Positions 45,208 through 54,514 of a stretch of 64,000 bases of DNA are shown piece by piece (positions within the stretch are counted from its first letter, which is position 1; each line of letters opens with the position of its first letter). Both the position numbers and the translations under genes were made by a program. The stretch comes from Eublepharis macularius (Eukaryota > Chordata > Lepidosauria > Squamata > Eublepharidae). Under the pieces are notes generated by a model that did not search any database, was not told where the DNA came from, and saw only the letters and a list, made by a program, of their open reading frames with translations. The stretch spans positions 18,548,001 through 18,612,000 of the forward strand of contig NC_072805.1 of assembly GCF_028583425.1 (NCBI RefSeq). The letters run 5' to 3'.

Positions 45208-45623
45208 GCTCAAGATAGGTAGCTGCAGGGCTTTTTTTCAGGGGAACGCAGCGGAACGGAGTTCCGGAACCTCTTGAAAATGGTCACATGGCTGGTGGCC
45301 CCGCCCCCTGATCTCCAGACAGAGGGGAGTTGAGATTGCCAGGAGAGCAGAGGGCAATCTAAACTCCTCTCTGTCTGGAGATCAGGGGGCGGGGCCACCA
45401 GCCATGTGACCATTTTTCTCCCAGGGCAACCCACTGAGTTCCACCACCTCTTTCCCCAGAAAAAAAGCCCTGGGTAGCTGTGTTAGTCTGTCTGTAGCAG
45501 CAGAAAAGAACAAGAGTCCACTAGCACCCATGAGATTAACAAAATTTGTGGTAGGGCATGCGCTTTCGTGGGTCACAGCTCACTTCTTATCTGAAGAACT
45601 GAAGAAATGTGAGGAATCTTATT
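45208..45623. mobile_element. Penelope-like family B copy B4, itself interrupted
   Basis: After removing the MITE at 45226-45472, the sequence reads CTCAAGATAGGTAGCTG then TGTTAGTCTGTCTGTAGCAG and CATGAGATTAACAAAATTTG, the family B tail and arm in reverse. Flanked by 12-bp TTGGAGGATGCA (45196-45207 and 45624-45635). Confidence 0.8.
45226..45472. mobile_element. hAT-like MITE, foldback type 'CAGGGCTTTTTT', copy 3
   Basis: A 247-bp element, ends CAGGGCTTTTTTTCAG and AAAAAAAGCCCTG, flanked by 8-bp GGTAGCTG (45218-45225 and 45473-45480). The target GGTAGCTG is itself part of the family B tail, so this insertion is the youngest of three. Confidence 0.92.
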
Positions 45624-45739
45624 TTGGAGGATGCACTATGGCTTTATATTTTGCTGTGCTTCCCCCAAAATCGTCAGCAATTTCCTAACCCAGAGTTGGC
45701 AACCCTATCACCCCTGGAGGTTGGCAGCGTAACTTCGCA

Positions 45740-46150
45740 CCTCACACAGGACCTCCAGGCCAAGGGCGCAAGGTACAAAAGCTCAGATTTCCCTTTCGAC
45801 TCCGAGCTTCCTCAGACTACACTTCCCGACAGGTCCTGCGCGCGCGGCCTGCCTGCGTCCCTTGCGTCGGGCAGAAACTCCGCTTTCCCTTTCCCTCCGA
45901 ACCTATTTAGACTACACTTCCCGGCAGGCCCCGCGCATGCGGCCTGCGTCCGTTGCGTCCGGCCGCGTCTTCTCCACCTGGCGCTCCTGCTGCTTTCTGG
46001 GCAAGATGGCGGCGCGCTGGAGCAGCGAGAATGTTGTGGTGGAGTTCCGGGATTCGCAGGTAACCGGTTCCCGCCTCAGACCGGGCGGGTTTAAGCGGCG
46101 GGTCCTCGGTTGGGGGGGTCAAAGCGTGTCCCCATCTTTGCGAAGGGATG
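45740..46150 (+). promoter_or_regulatory. WDR59: WDR59 CpG-rich promoter
   Basis: A compact GC/CpG-rich stretch around the WDR59 start codon. It contains two ZNF143/STAF-like sites, ACTACACTTCCCGACAGG (45816) and ACTACACTTCCCGGCAGG (45911), both followed by a GCGC stretch, as in the known ACTACAATTCCCAGAATGC-type motif. The sites are part of a 95-bp duplication. A YY1-like site CAAGATGGCGGC (46002-46013) overlaps the start codon. No TATA box. Start site not determined. Confidence 0.8.
46006..46059 (+). CDS. WDR59: WDR59 coding exon 1 (GATOR2 subunit)
   Basis: ATG at 46006 opens MAARWSSENVVVEFRDSQ, identical to the N-terminus of vertebrate WDR59 as I recall it. It ends CAG|GTAACC with a complete codon (phase 0). 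WDR59 is a WD40 beta-propeller and RING-like subunit of the GATOR2 complex, which sits at lysosomes and regulates amino-acid signalling to mTORC1 through GATOR1. Only the first 18 residues are in this exon; the WD repeats start in later exons outside the window. It is divergent from ZNRF1. Confidence 0.97.
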
Positions 46151-46632
46151 AGCTTGCCTTCCCCCTGCTCCTCACTCAGGCTGGGGCTGCTGCCTTTGGC
46201 TACGTAGCGGTTTCAACCGCCCCCCAGTTCGTTTGAAAAGGCTTGTAAATTGTCTTACATTTCTGGGCCCCTTCGTTCTTTTTCCACAGGGGTCGTGCAT
46301 GGTTTTTTCGCTCCTCCCCTGTATGTTTCCAACAACCCTATGGGGCAGGCGGCTGAGTGGGTTGTTGTTGTTATTAATGATGACCATGATGTCATTTATA
46401 GTCTGCCTTTCTCACTGAGACTCAAGGCGGATTACGCAGTGTGAGATTAGTACAGTCGGTATCAAGGACGTTTCCATAAACAATACTATAGGGTAAATAA
46501 ATACAAGTTTACAAAGATAAAGGTAAAGGTAGCCCCCTGTGCAAGCACCGAGTCATTAAAGAAATGTTGAAACAGAGCACAAGCAATTCTAGGACTGACA
46601 TTAGACAACATGAAGCACAGGTAGCACATAGG

Positions 46633-46753
46633 TCTAGAGGAGTTAGCTGTGTTAGTCTGTAGTAGCAAAATAGTAGAGTCCAGTAGCACCTTTAAGACTA
46701 ACCAACTTTACTGTATCATAAGCTTTCAAGAACCACAGCTCTCCTCATCAGAT
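46633..46753 (-). mobile_element. Penelope-like family A copy A3, single arm
   Basis: Reads in reverse from AGAGGAGTTAGCTGTGTTAG through AGAGTCCAGTAGCACCTTTA to CTCCTCATCAGAT. Only the long arm is present. Flanked by 9-bp GCACATAGG (46624-46632 and 46754-46762). The single-arm form with a target duplication looks like a 5'-truncated insertion. Confidence 0.78.
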
Positions 46754-47052
46754 GCACATAGGAGCACATATTTAAATGTTTATTCTGTTTTTAGCCCTCC
46801 TTCCCTGCAAGCAGGCTCAGGACTGGTGATAACAATGATAAAACACAAAGGTATAAAGGATGAATGCATATAAAATCAAGAATCAGTCAATATAATTGTT
46901 TAAAAAATAATTAAAAAATCAGTAAACATACAATATAAAATAGAAGTAACAGTATTGCTCCAGATTATGGTATTTAAATACAGATCAGATAAGGCACTCG
47001 GAGCATTGTGGGCTGGGCTAAGAGATATTGTGAGGGAGGAGCTTGTTGCAAA

Positions 47053-47560
47053 GTGGGGATTCTCTGTTTTATGCTCACTACAACCTTGTGAGGGGAGTGT
47101 GAGTGTGAGGGAGTGGCTGGCTCACGGCAGAGCAGGGATCCTCCTTTTCTCCATTTTATCCTTGAAACAACAGTAGTCATATGAAGTAGCCGGGGCTGAG
47201 AGGGAATGGCTCGTCCCTCTCACGGCAGTGAGGATTCTCTATTTCTCCTTTTTGTGATAGCAACTACCCTGTGAGGTGGGAGTAAATGTCTCATGGCAGA
47301 GTTGGAATTCTTCATTCTTTGATTTTATCCTTGAAACAACAACAGTCTTGTGAGGTAGGCATGGCTGAGAGGGAATGGCTCATCCCTCTCACAGAAGTGA
47401 GGATTCTCTATTTCTCCTTTTTGTGATAGCAACTACCCTGTGAGGTGGGAGTAAATGTCTCATGGCAGAGTTGGGATTCTTCATTCTTTGATTTTATCCT
47501 TGAAACAACAACAGTCTTGTGAGGTAGGCATGGCTGAGAGGGAATGGCTGGCCCAAAGAT
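47053..47560 (+). repeat. Three-unit 169-bp tandem repeat derived from SINE sequence
   Basis: Units start at about 47053, 47228 and 47397. The word GATTTTATCCTTGAAACAAC at 47321 recurs at 47490, and GAGGATTCTCTATTTCTCC at 47230 recurs at 47399: exactly 169 bp apart. Unit 1 is more diverged (about 175 bp). The content (GGTAGGCATGGCTGAGAGGG, CATTTTATCCTTG) looks like the body of a tRNA SINE on the minus strand. Confidence 0.85.
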
Positions 47561-48158
47561 CACCCACTGGGTTTCATGGCTCAGTGGGGATGTGGGGATA
47601 TGAGGATGGGCCTCTTTTGTCCCTGTTTTTTCTCAATATATGTATCTGTTATGAACATAAGAATCGTCTTTCTTGGGTACCATCACCAAATGACTCTTTA
47701 TTGATAATGATTCAGGGGTACCAACTGATCAGAATGAAATAAAACCTCAACCCTGGCTTGCATCCTCGGCTTTTAATGCCTTCTTGATATGCAGGAGTTG
47801 GTAGATTCTGGAGGATCAGCCAGATTTGTCCAATGTAGCAAAAGCTACAAATAATCTTTTTCTTCTTTAAATAAGTTATTGTGACTTTCATAGGTCAGAA
47901 CCCATTTTGACAAGTGTGTGATGCATTAACCTCAGGAGTAGATGACTGCCCTTTGGTAAAACATTTCCCCTCCTTGCCTCTGTGTTCATGTTGTCTGTAT
48001 GCTTGCCTACCCACTTACGTTGCCACACACATCTGACAAAATAGGCTCTGCCTGTTTGTGGATCAGAGCTTGTTTCATCAGACACACAAAAAATTACTTG
48101 CAGTTGACATATGTAGGTCCAGAGGTTGGATAATATAAACAATTATTTTTACCCCAAA

Positions 48159-48609
48159 GAGGGGCTGTGGCTCACTGGTAGAGCATCTACTTTGCATGCA
48201 AAAGGTCTCAAGTTCAGTCCCCATCATCTCCAATTAAAAGGATCAGATAGGACGTGATGAGAAACACTTCTACGTGAAACTGCTAGTCTGAGTAGACAGT
48301 AGTGACTGTGATGAACCCAAAATAGAAAAGAGTCCAGTAGCACCTTTAAGACTAACCAACTTTACTGTAGTATAAGCTTTCGAGAATCACAGATCTCTTC
48401 TTCAGATGCATGGAGGGACCCTCCATGCATCTGATGAAGAGAACTGTGATTCTCGAAAGCGTATGCTACAGTAAAGTTGGTTAGTCTTAAAGGTGCTACT
48501 GGACTCTTCTATTTTTGCTACTACAGACTAACACGACTAACTCCTCTGGATCTATATGGTGATGAACCAAGGGTCTGATTCAGTATAAGGCAGCTTTATG
48601 TGTTTGTGA
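48159..48609 (+). mobile_element. Sauria-type tRNA SINE split by a Penelope-like insertion
   Basis: The head is at 48159-48317 (GAGGGGCTGTGGCTCACTGG, AAAGGTCTCAAGTTCAGTCC, GTCTGAGTAGACAGTAGTGA). The tail resumes at 48559-48609 (GGGTCTGATTCAGTATAAGG). The gap is filled by copy A4. Confidence 0.87.
48318..48558 (+). mobile_element. Penelope-like foldback, family A copy A4
   Basis: A 241-bp palindromic element. The centre contains GATGCATGGAGGGACCCTCC. The plus arm carries CTGATGAAGAGAACTGTGAT then TCTCGAAAGC. The tail CTACAGACTAACACGACTAA ends in CTGGATCTATATG. Flanked by perfect 10-bp GTGATGAACC (48308-48317 and 48559-48568) duplicated from the host SINE. This is one of the best-preserved copies. 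Confidence 0.88.
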
Positions 48610-50139
48610 GACTACATTTTATTTGTGCTCAAGTGTGCATTATGTATTTTTGAAAATAATACTTGATGGCAGTGTTGACATGAGCTCTAATCTGTGAAAA
48701 TTCAAGCCACAATACTTTGTGAGATGCCACAGGAACTGGCAGGCAAAGCTTTCTCTTTCTCTCACAGTACGAAGGTAGGCATTATGCACCTGCTAATTAA
48801 CTTACAGATGAAGACATAGGATAGGGATTGTGGTTAATGAGCTGGTAACCTGGCAGTGCAAATCTAAATGCAGTTGCACACTTCTAAGCCTTTTGAAGCC
48901 AATTAGCTTAGAAAGGTGCAACTGTGATTAGGATCACAGTGTTAAACCGGTTCTGAATCCTGTTTCCAGCACTGGCCAAAAGGGATGCTTCTGCAGGATG
49001 TAAAGGCCGCTCACTGCCCTGCTCTGTTCATTATCCAAAGCTTCTGATATTTAGGGCTATCCTTCCTCTGTATGTGGATTCTCACATGCTTCTGTACTAC
49101 TGGCAGGATACACGTGTAGCCCCCCAATGAGGTTGATAATATCCCTTGGTGCTGTTTTGTATTAGAAAAACAGCGCAGGTGTAGAGACTGAAGCCTCTTC
49201 TCCCCCATCATCTCAAACTGAATTGGAGGCCTCGTGTTCTTGGGAAATGACCTTGCACCTGATATTTAACTGTCTCAGTCAAAGTCAGGTTGCAGGAACC
49301 CAGACCTTACACTTTGCAAATTCTAACATGTAGTTTGTCCCTTAGCAAATCTTTATTGCTGGAGTGTATGGAATTTATTCCTAATGCTGGCAAGTACCAC
49401 TATGTTCTTACCTTTTGCTACGGGAGTGGGGAATGTTGTTATTGGTAGTTATTTTTATTAATAAATGTATATATGTCTAATAATTTGCAGAGAGCTTTAA
49501 TTATTTATCACCACTCCGCCCTTGTGTAACCAGCAGTTGTTATTCCAGTCTCACTGATGAGGAACTGATCGCATCATGAGGTCTGTTACTGAAATGTAAC
49601 ATTCTAGTTCTCTGTTGAGAGCTGAAATTTGTATAATAAGCACAAATATCTGCAGGACATGTATTGGAAAGTTCATGTTGAGCTTGTCAACGTAGTCTGT
49701 TCAGTTAAGGTTGTTGTGGCAAGTATGGCCAGCTTTTCCTTCCCTCTTCTGTAATTTTTCCTATAAAACGTGGATTATGATTTCTTCTTCAGAGCATCTG
49801 AATACGTGGGCTCTGATTCATGAAAGGTCATGCTGGAACAAATACTGTTAACCTTTTAAGCTGCCACTGGGCTTCTAGTTTCCCTAAATGTTGGTTCATG
49901 ATGGTAGAAAGAGCCATAGTGCCTGTGCAACAGTTACTCTTTTTTTAAAAAAACAATTGTTTGGGTGCTAAAACATGGCAGCCACAAAAAGGAGCAGGTG
50001 AGATTATTCCAGTTTGCCCGCTCATCTCTTTCCTTAATAAATAGGTGCTGGCTTGCCTGTCCCTGCCATCTGCTTCACACACACCCCAACCCAGTACCAT
50101 AATGGTACCACCCTTCCTCCAGTCAAGTCAGGCCAGAAT

Positions 50140-50462
50140 ACTTGGTTCAGTTCTCCATTTACTCTCACAACAGCCCTGGGAGGCAGGTCAGGCCAAGAAA
50201 GAATGGCTGATCCAAGGTTACCTGGTGGTCGTAATGGCTGAGTGAGGATTTGAGTCTAGATTTCACATAAGAACATCTATGAAGCTTCCTTGTACTGAAT
50301 CAGACCCTTGGTCCCTCAAGATCAATGCTATGTGATAGCAGCATTCCAAGATCTCAGGTGGAGGTTTTTGACATCATTTGCTGCCTGATTCTTCTCTGGA
50401 GATTAAATCCGGGACCTTCTGCATGCTAAGCAGATGCTGTATCACTGAGGCACAGCCTCTCC
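50140..50462 (-). mobile_element. tRNA SINE fragment followed by a Sauria-type SINE
   Basis: 50140-50262 is a decayed body of a Squam1-like SINE (minus strand). 50268-50462 on the minus strand runs GAGAGGCTGTGCCTCAGTGA, AGAAGGTCCCGGATTTAATC and GGGTCTGATTCAGTACAAGG: a nearly complete Sauria-type copy. Confidence 0.75.
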
Positions 50463-50632
50463 TAGAAAAGAAATTAAATATTTTCCCAGTCTTAGTCCAG
50501 TGCTCTTAACCACTCAGTTCCACTGGTGCTCTCCCATTGGAATGGGCATCAGAGAAAAGGTATCTTATTTTTTCACATTCCATTTCTGGCCCAGGGTGCT
50601 CTAGAACGTGACAGGTGTATTAATGCACCTAA

Positions 50633-50838
50633 GGGCCAAGCTACAAGTGACGAATGACACTTGAATAGCAAGTGAACAGACTCACGTGTATTCCTCCCTG
50701 TTCACTTGTGCTCCACTTGCACTCCATTCGGTCATGTGATCGAGTGGAGTGCAAGTGGAGGGCAAGTGAACAGGGAGGAATACACGTGAGTCTGTTCACT
50801 TGCCATTCAAGTGCCATTCATCACTTGTAGCTTGGCCC
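50633..50838. mobile_element. Harbinger-like MITE, TIR GGGCCAAGCTACAAGTGACG
   Basis: A 206-bp almost perfect palindrome. The left end GGGCCAAGCTACAAGTGACG and the right end (reverse complement) GGGCCAAGCTACAAGTGATG match. Arms continue through AGTGAACAGACTCACGTGTA and ATTCCTCCCTGTTCACTTG to a centre near CCATTCGGTCATGTGATCG. Flanked by TAA (50630-50632, 50839-50841), a TWA-type 3-bp duplication as in PIF/Harbinger. Little divergence between arms suggests a young insertion. Confidence 0.9.
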
Positions 50839-51716
50839 TAAGAGCTCAGGTGGTGGATGGTATTTTCCACCCAGCAACCTTGAGTTTATCATGCAGGGGA
50901 GGGGATCACTGCATTCTTATGAGTCAGGTCACACACGTGGCCAACTATGGACTTAAATATCCCACGTCTCTTAGATGTGGGAGTGGGCAAAGAAGGTATT
51001 GGATCCTTGAAATAGAAACTGTCTGGACTTCCCCTTTCGTATTGCTGTGCTGAGCTGAGACTATGTGAATGCCCCTTTATTCCAAAATAAGACTGCTGTG
51101 GGTGTGACCGCATTGCAAAGCTGCCATGACCATTCCATAGTATATATTCGACATTCCGTTTCTGGAGTCTCTGAGCAGCAGGCAGCACCGCACAAACAAA
51201 ATCTCACAGTTTTCAAGTATATCAGTCCTGCCCCGCTCTTGGCCATTGAGGAGACGGTCACAATACTTAGTGTAAAACAAGTGGTGAGGGAGAGGGAAAC
51301 ACAAGTCATTAATCTTCATGGGAAAGTATGTGCAGATAACTATCCACTAATGAATTTTTAACTAGGATCCTGGTTGCCTGTTATTGAACAGCGGCCATGT
51401 GTTCCATGAAGTCAAGAATGCTCTTCTCTAGGAGGCAGGCTGCCTTTTCTAATTGCATCACAATGTCATCTGATAGTAAAGGTGAAAGCCCGAGCTTCTG
51501 GTTTCTCAGCGCTGCAGGAGTCGGGGGATTCACTCATGCCATGACGGCAGAGCCGCATTGGCATAGACCATCGCAAACATCTAATATGCCGTAGATCTTG
51601 TTCTGCTCTCATGCAGGGTAGTGTTAAAGTGAGGAGGTAGCAAGACTTGCTCATCTTAACGTTGTTGGAGGGGGATGCTTTTCTCAGGCTGTGGTTGAAC
51701 ATCCTTATAAGGATTG

Positions 51717-51935
51717 TGAGCCGACACGGTATCGTAGTTAGAATGTCAGACGAAGATCGGAGAGACCCAGGTTTGAACCCCTGCCGTGGAGGCTTGCTGG
51801 GTGACCTGGGGTCAGTCACGCAGTCTCTGTCCATGCTACTTCACAGGGTTATTGCGAGGATAAAATGGAAGAGAGGAGCACAGTGTAAGCTGCTTTGGGT
51901 CCACATTGGGGGGGGGAAAGTGGGTTATAAAAGAA
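51717..51935 (+). mobile_element. tRNA-derived SINE (Squam1-like)
   Basis: AGCCGACACGGTATCGTAGT, CCCAGGTTTGAACCCCTGCC, GTGACCTGGGGTCAGTCACG, GCGAGGATAAAATGGAAGAG, ending GTGGGTTATAAAAGAAGTGA. Full length. Confidence 0.82.
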
Positions 51936-52209
51936 GTGAATGAACTGAGCCCCCTCCAGAGATCACAGGGGTATGCTGAGGGAGGTTTGTCTTATTTGGT
52001 CTGCACAGAATTTCCCTTTCGAGGATAAAGCGGAGAATGTTTACCATATGGGGTTATTTCTCTTTGTACAGAGGAGCACGGAGTAGAACCAAGAATAGAT
52101 AAAAGAGCATATGCAAACCAAACCTTTTCTAGTCATTCTGCTCTTGTGATTAAAAAGACTAGGAAACCATTTCCGCTTGAGAAGAGTACGGATATTAACC
52201 GATGATTTG

Positions 52210-52490
52210 AATCGGAAAATTTTCCAGTTTAAATAAATTCAGTATTTACATAACGTTAGCCAAATTTAAATGATGTTAGCCAGAGAAGGCAAACACCACC
52301 GTGCACAAGCCAGGACCATGTACAAGCACTGGGGTTTGTCCCCGCGTTCTATCCCCCATGCGGCCAATCCCACGCGGTGGGTTTGCAGCACAGCAGCCCT
52401 GACAATTATAGATAAGCAGGCTATATTTACATACGTGAGATGGGAAATTTTCCGCTGAAAAATATAGCATTGAAAATTTTTCCGGCCCAC
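52210..52490. repeat. Unnamed AT-rich foldback repeat, copy 2
   Basis: Second copy of the 33915 repeat. The left has CGGAAAATTTTCCAG and TAACGTTAGCC / TGATGTTAGCC; the right has GGGAAATTTTCCGC and GAAAATTTTTCCGG. The shared middle block is described at 33915. Inverted GGAAAATTTTCC boxes at both ends suggest a miniature transposon. Confidence 0.6.
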
Positions 52491-52957
52491 ATCGCGAGAT
52501 GTATCCAAGAAACACATTTTCTTTGTGTTGAATAATCTAATTGTGGCGCGGAGGGGGGGACGATGGCGGAGCAAGTAATTCATCTCTAGCAAACAGCGCT
52601 TGTGCTGAAAGAAGAAGAAAAAAACAGAAACTGATCTCATTGAAGCTGGAAGCCATGAAGACCTGAAAGGATGCTCCCAACCAAACTACAATCGCACCCT
52701 GCCCCGCAGTGTGCTTAGGATCCTTACGGGGTTGAATAACTGCAGTGCTCCTCATGATTAGATAAAACACAAGTCCAGTGGCCCCTTAAAGGCAAAGGAA
52801 AGTTATGCTAGCCTAAGCTTTTGTGGGTGGGTCTGAAGTGAACTCTGACTCAAGAAAGGCTATGCTGGAATATTCATTTTTCAGGTGCTACTGGGCTCTT
52901 GTTTGATTTTGCCACAGCAGACAAACGTGGCTATGCCTCTGGAGGTACTGTGATTAG

Positions 52958-53161
52958 ATGCAGAGGAGTTAGCCGTGTTAGTCTGTAGTAGCAAAATCAA
53001 AGAGTCCAGTAGCACCTTTAAGACTAACCAACTTTATTGTAGCATAAGCTTTCGAGAATCACCGTTCTCTTTGTCAGATGCATCTGACGAAGAGAACTGT
53101 GATTCTTGAAAGCTTATACTACAATAAAGTTGGTTAGTCTTAAAGGTGCTACTGGACTCTT
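52958..53161 (-). mobile_element. Penelope-like foldback, family A copy A5
   Basis: Tail at the left (GAGGAGTTAGCCGTGTTAGT), then AGAGTCCAGTAGCACCTTTA, centre GTCAGATGCATCTGAC, right arm CTTAAAGGTGCTACTGGACT. Flanked by 9-bp TGTGATTAG (52949-52957 and 53162-53170). Confidence 0.85.
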
Positions 53162-53419
53162 TGTGATTAGGTGGACATTTTTGAACTGCTGCAAACAGGA
53201 ATGGAAATGTTCAGAGTTTGCCTTCAACCTGCATCTCAGGTTTTTTTTTCATTTTAGAAAAATGATTGGCTGACACGGTTCATCTTGACTTCAAATGCAA
53301 GTGTGCCTAGGGCCTTCCTTGTTGCAGGCTGTCAAGGCTCTGCCCTGAAATATGCAAAGTAATCACAGTCAATCGGAGAGCTATTCTTAAAACCCTGGAA
53401 TAAAGTTGAGCCTGGCCAA

Positions 53420-53910
53420 ATGACATCAAATGCTGTGCTTGGGCCAAGGAGACCGAGGTTCATAGTCCCTGCTCAGCCATGAAACTCTGGGCCAGTTGCA
53501 TACACTCAACCTAATCTCGCAGGGTTGTTATGATCCTAAAACGGGCTCACTTTTGCCCCATCCTCCATTATACAATTCTGATTTCTTTGAAGGAAAGACA
53601 GTATTTAAATGTGATATGTACATCATTGTCTTTCTCATGTTCCCCAGGTAGGATGTTAGGCATATAGGAGCATGCTTGATTTCTAATGGCTGGGTAACGG
53701 AATGGATCGAGCCCCCACCCCAGTGTAGTCCTTTCCAAGGATACTGCCCATGGCATGCGGGATTTTCCAGGTTCAGTCCCCAGCAGCAAATGTTAAGACA
53801 TACTTTTTTTTGCCTGAAAACCAAGGGCAGTCAGCGTAGACAACACTAAGCTAGGTGGACCAGAGGTCTGGCTTGGAAGAGGACAGTTTTGTATGTCCGT
53901 ATGTTCCTGA
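53420..53910 (+). mobile_element. Two decayed tRNA-derived SINEs
   Basis: 53420-53540 is Squam1-like: GAGACCGAGGTTCATAGTCC and CGCAGGGTTGTTATGATCCT. 53700-53910 is Sauria-like: CAGGTTCAGTCCCCAGC and GGTGGACCAGAGGTCTGGCT. Both are diverged. Confidence 0.55.
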
Positions 53911-54297
53911 CTGCACCTGTTTACTACTTTCCCATGGGGAAAATTAAGGAGTTCACTTGGGGACACTGTTGCAGGGGAGACAATACCCACCCTTTGCCCA
54001 GGGCCAGTTCAAGGTGTTTTGCGACCCCAAGCAAAGTAGTTACCATATATCCTTCCCCAGCCCAGTCACAGTCATTCCTGATCAGTAGCCCATTGTTCAT
54101 GAAAAATAAACCACTGTCACCCCAGATATAATTTTCTCTCTTTTATGAACATTAATTTATGGAGATTAATGAACTGCAAGGTGCTTAGATTATCTTTTGC
54201 AGGAGTCCCCAATGTGCCTGAGCCTTTAGCGCCATTGGAATTTTGACACAGGGTGATGGGCGCAACTGCAAAATGTCAGGATTATGCATAACTAAGA

Positions 54298-54514
54298 TCC
54301 AGAGGAGTTAGCCGTGTTAGTCTGTAGTAGCAAAATAGACAAGAGTCCAGTAGCCCCTTTAAGACTAACCAACTTTACTGTAGCATAAGCTTTCGAGAAT
54401 CACAGTTCTCTTCATCAGATGCATCATGCATCTGACGAAGAGAACTGTGATTCTCGAAAGCTTATGCTACAGTAAAGTTGGTTAGTCTTAAAGGGGCTAC
54501 TGGACTCGTCTATT
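54298..54514 (-). mobile_element. Penelope-like foldback, family A copy A6
   Basis: A 217-bp element. Tail at the left (AGGAGTTAGCCGTGTTAGTC), palindromic centre GATGCATCATGCATCTGACG, arms identical apart from few bases. The plus arm carries CTGACGAAGAGAACTGTGAT then TCTCGAAAGC. Flanked by perfect 13-bp TGCATAACTAAGA (54285-54297 and 54515-54527). High arm identity suggests recent insertion. Confidence 0.9.

Larger units (their letters stand above)
44934..45707. mobile_element. hAT-like MITE TIR AAGGTTGCCAAC, copy 3, split by a nested insertion
   Basis: Left end AAGGTTGCCAACTCGAGT, right end CAGAGTTGGCAACCCTA. Body words TCCTGGAGACTTG, GCAGAGCTCAGTTCCCCTTG and GAATGGCTGCTTTGGAGGAT match the 25390 family. 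It is interrupted at 45208-45623 by family B copy B4, which itself contains a second hAT-like MITE. Confidence 0.75.

Noticed and set aside
47053-47560. CRISPR-like array
   Set aside because: The 169-bp units are contiguous tandem copies with no spacers, in vertebrate DNA.
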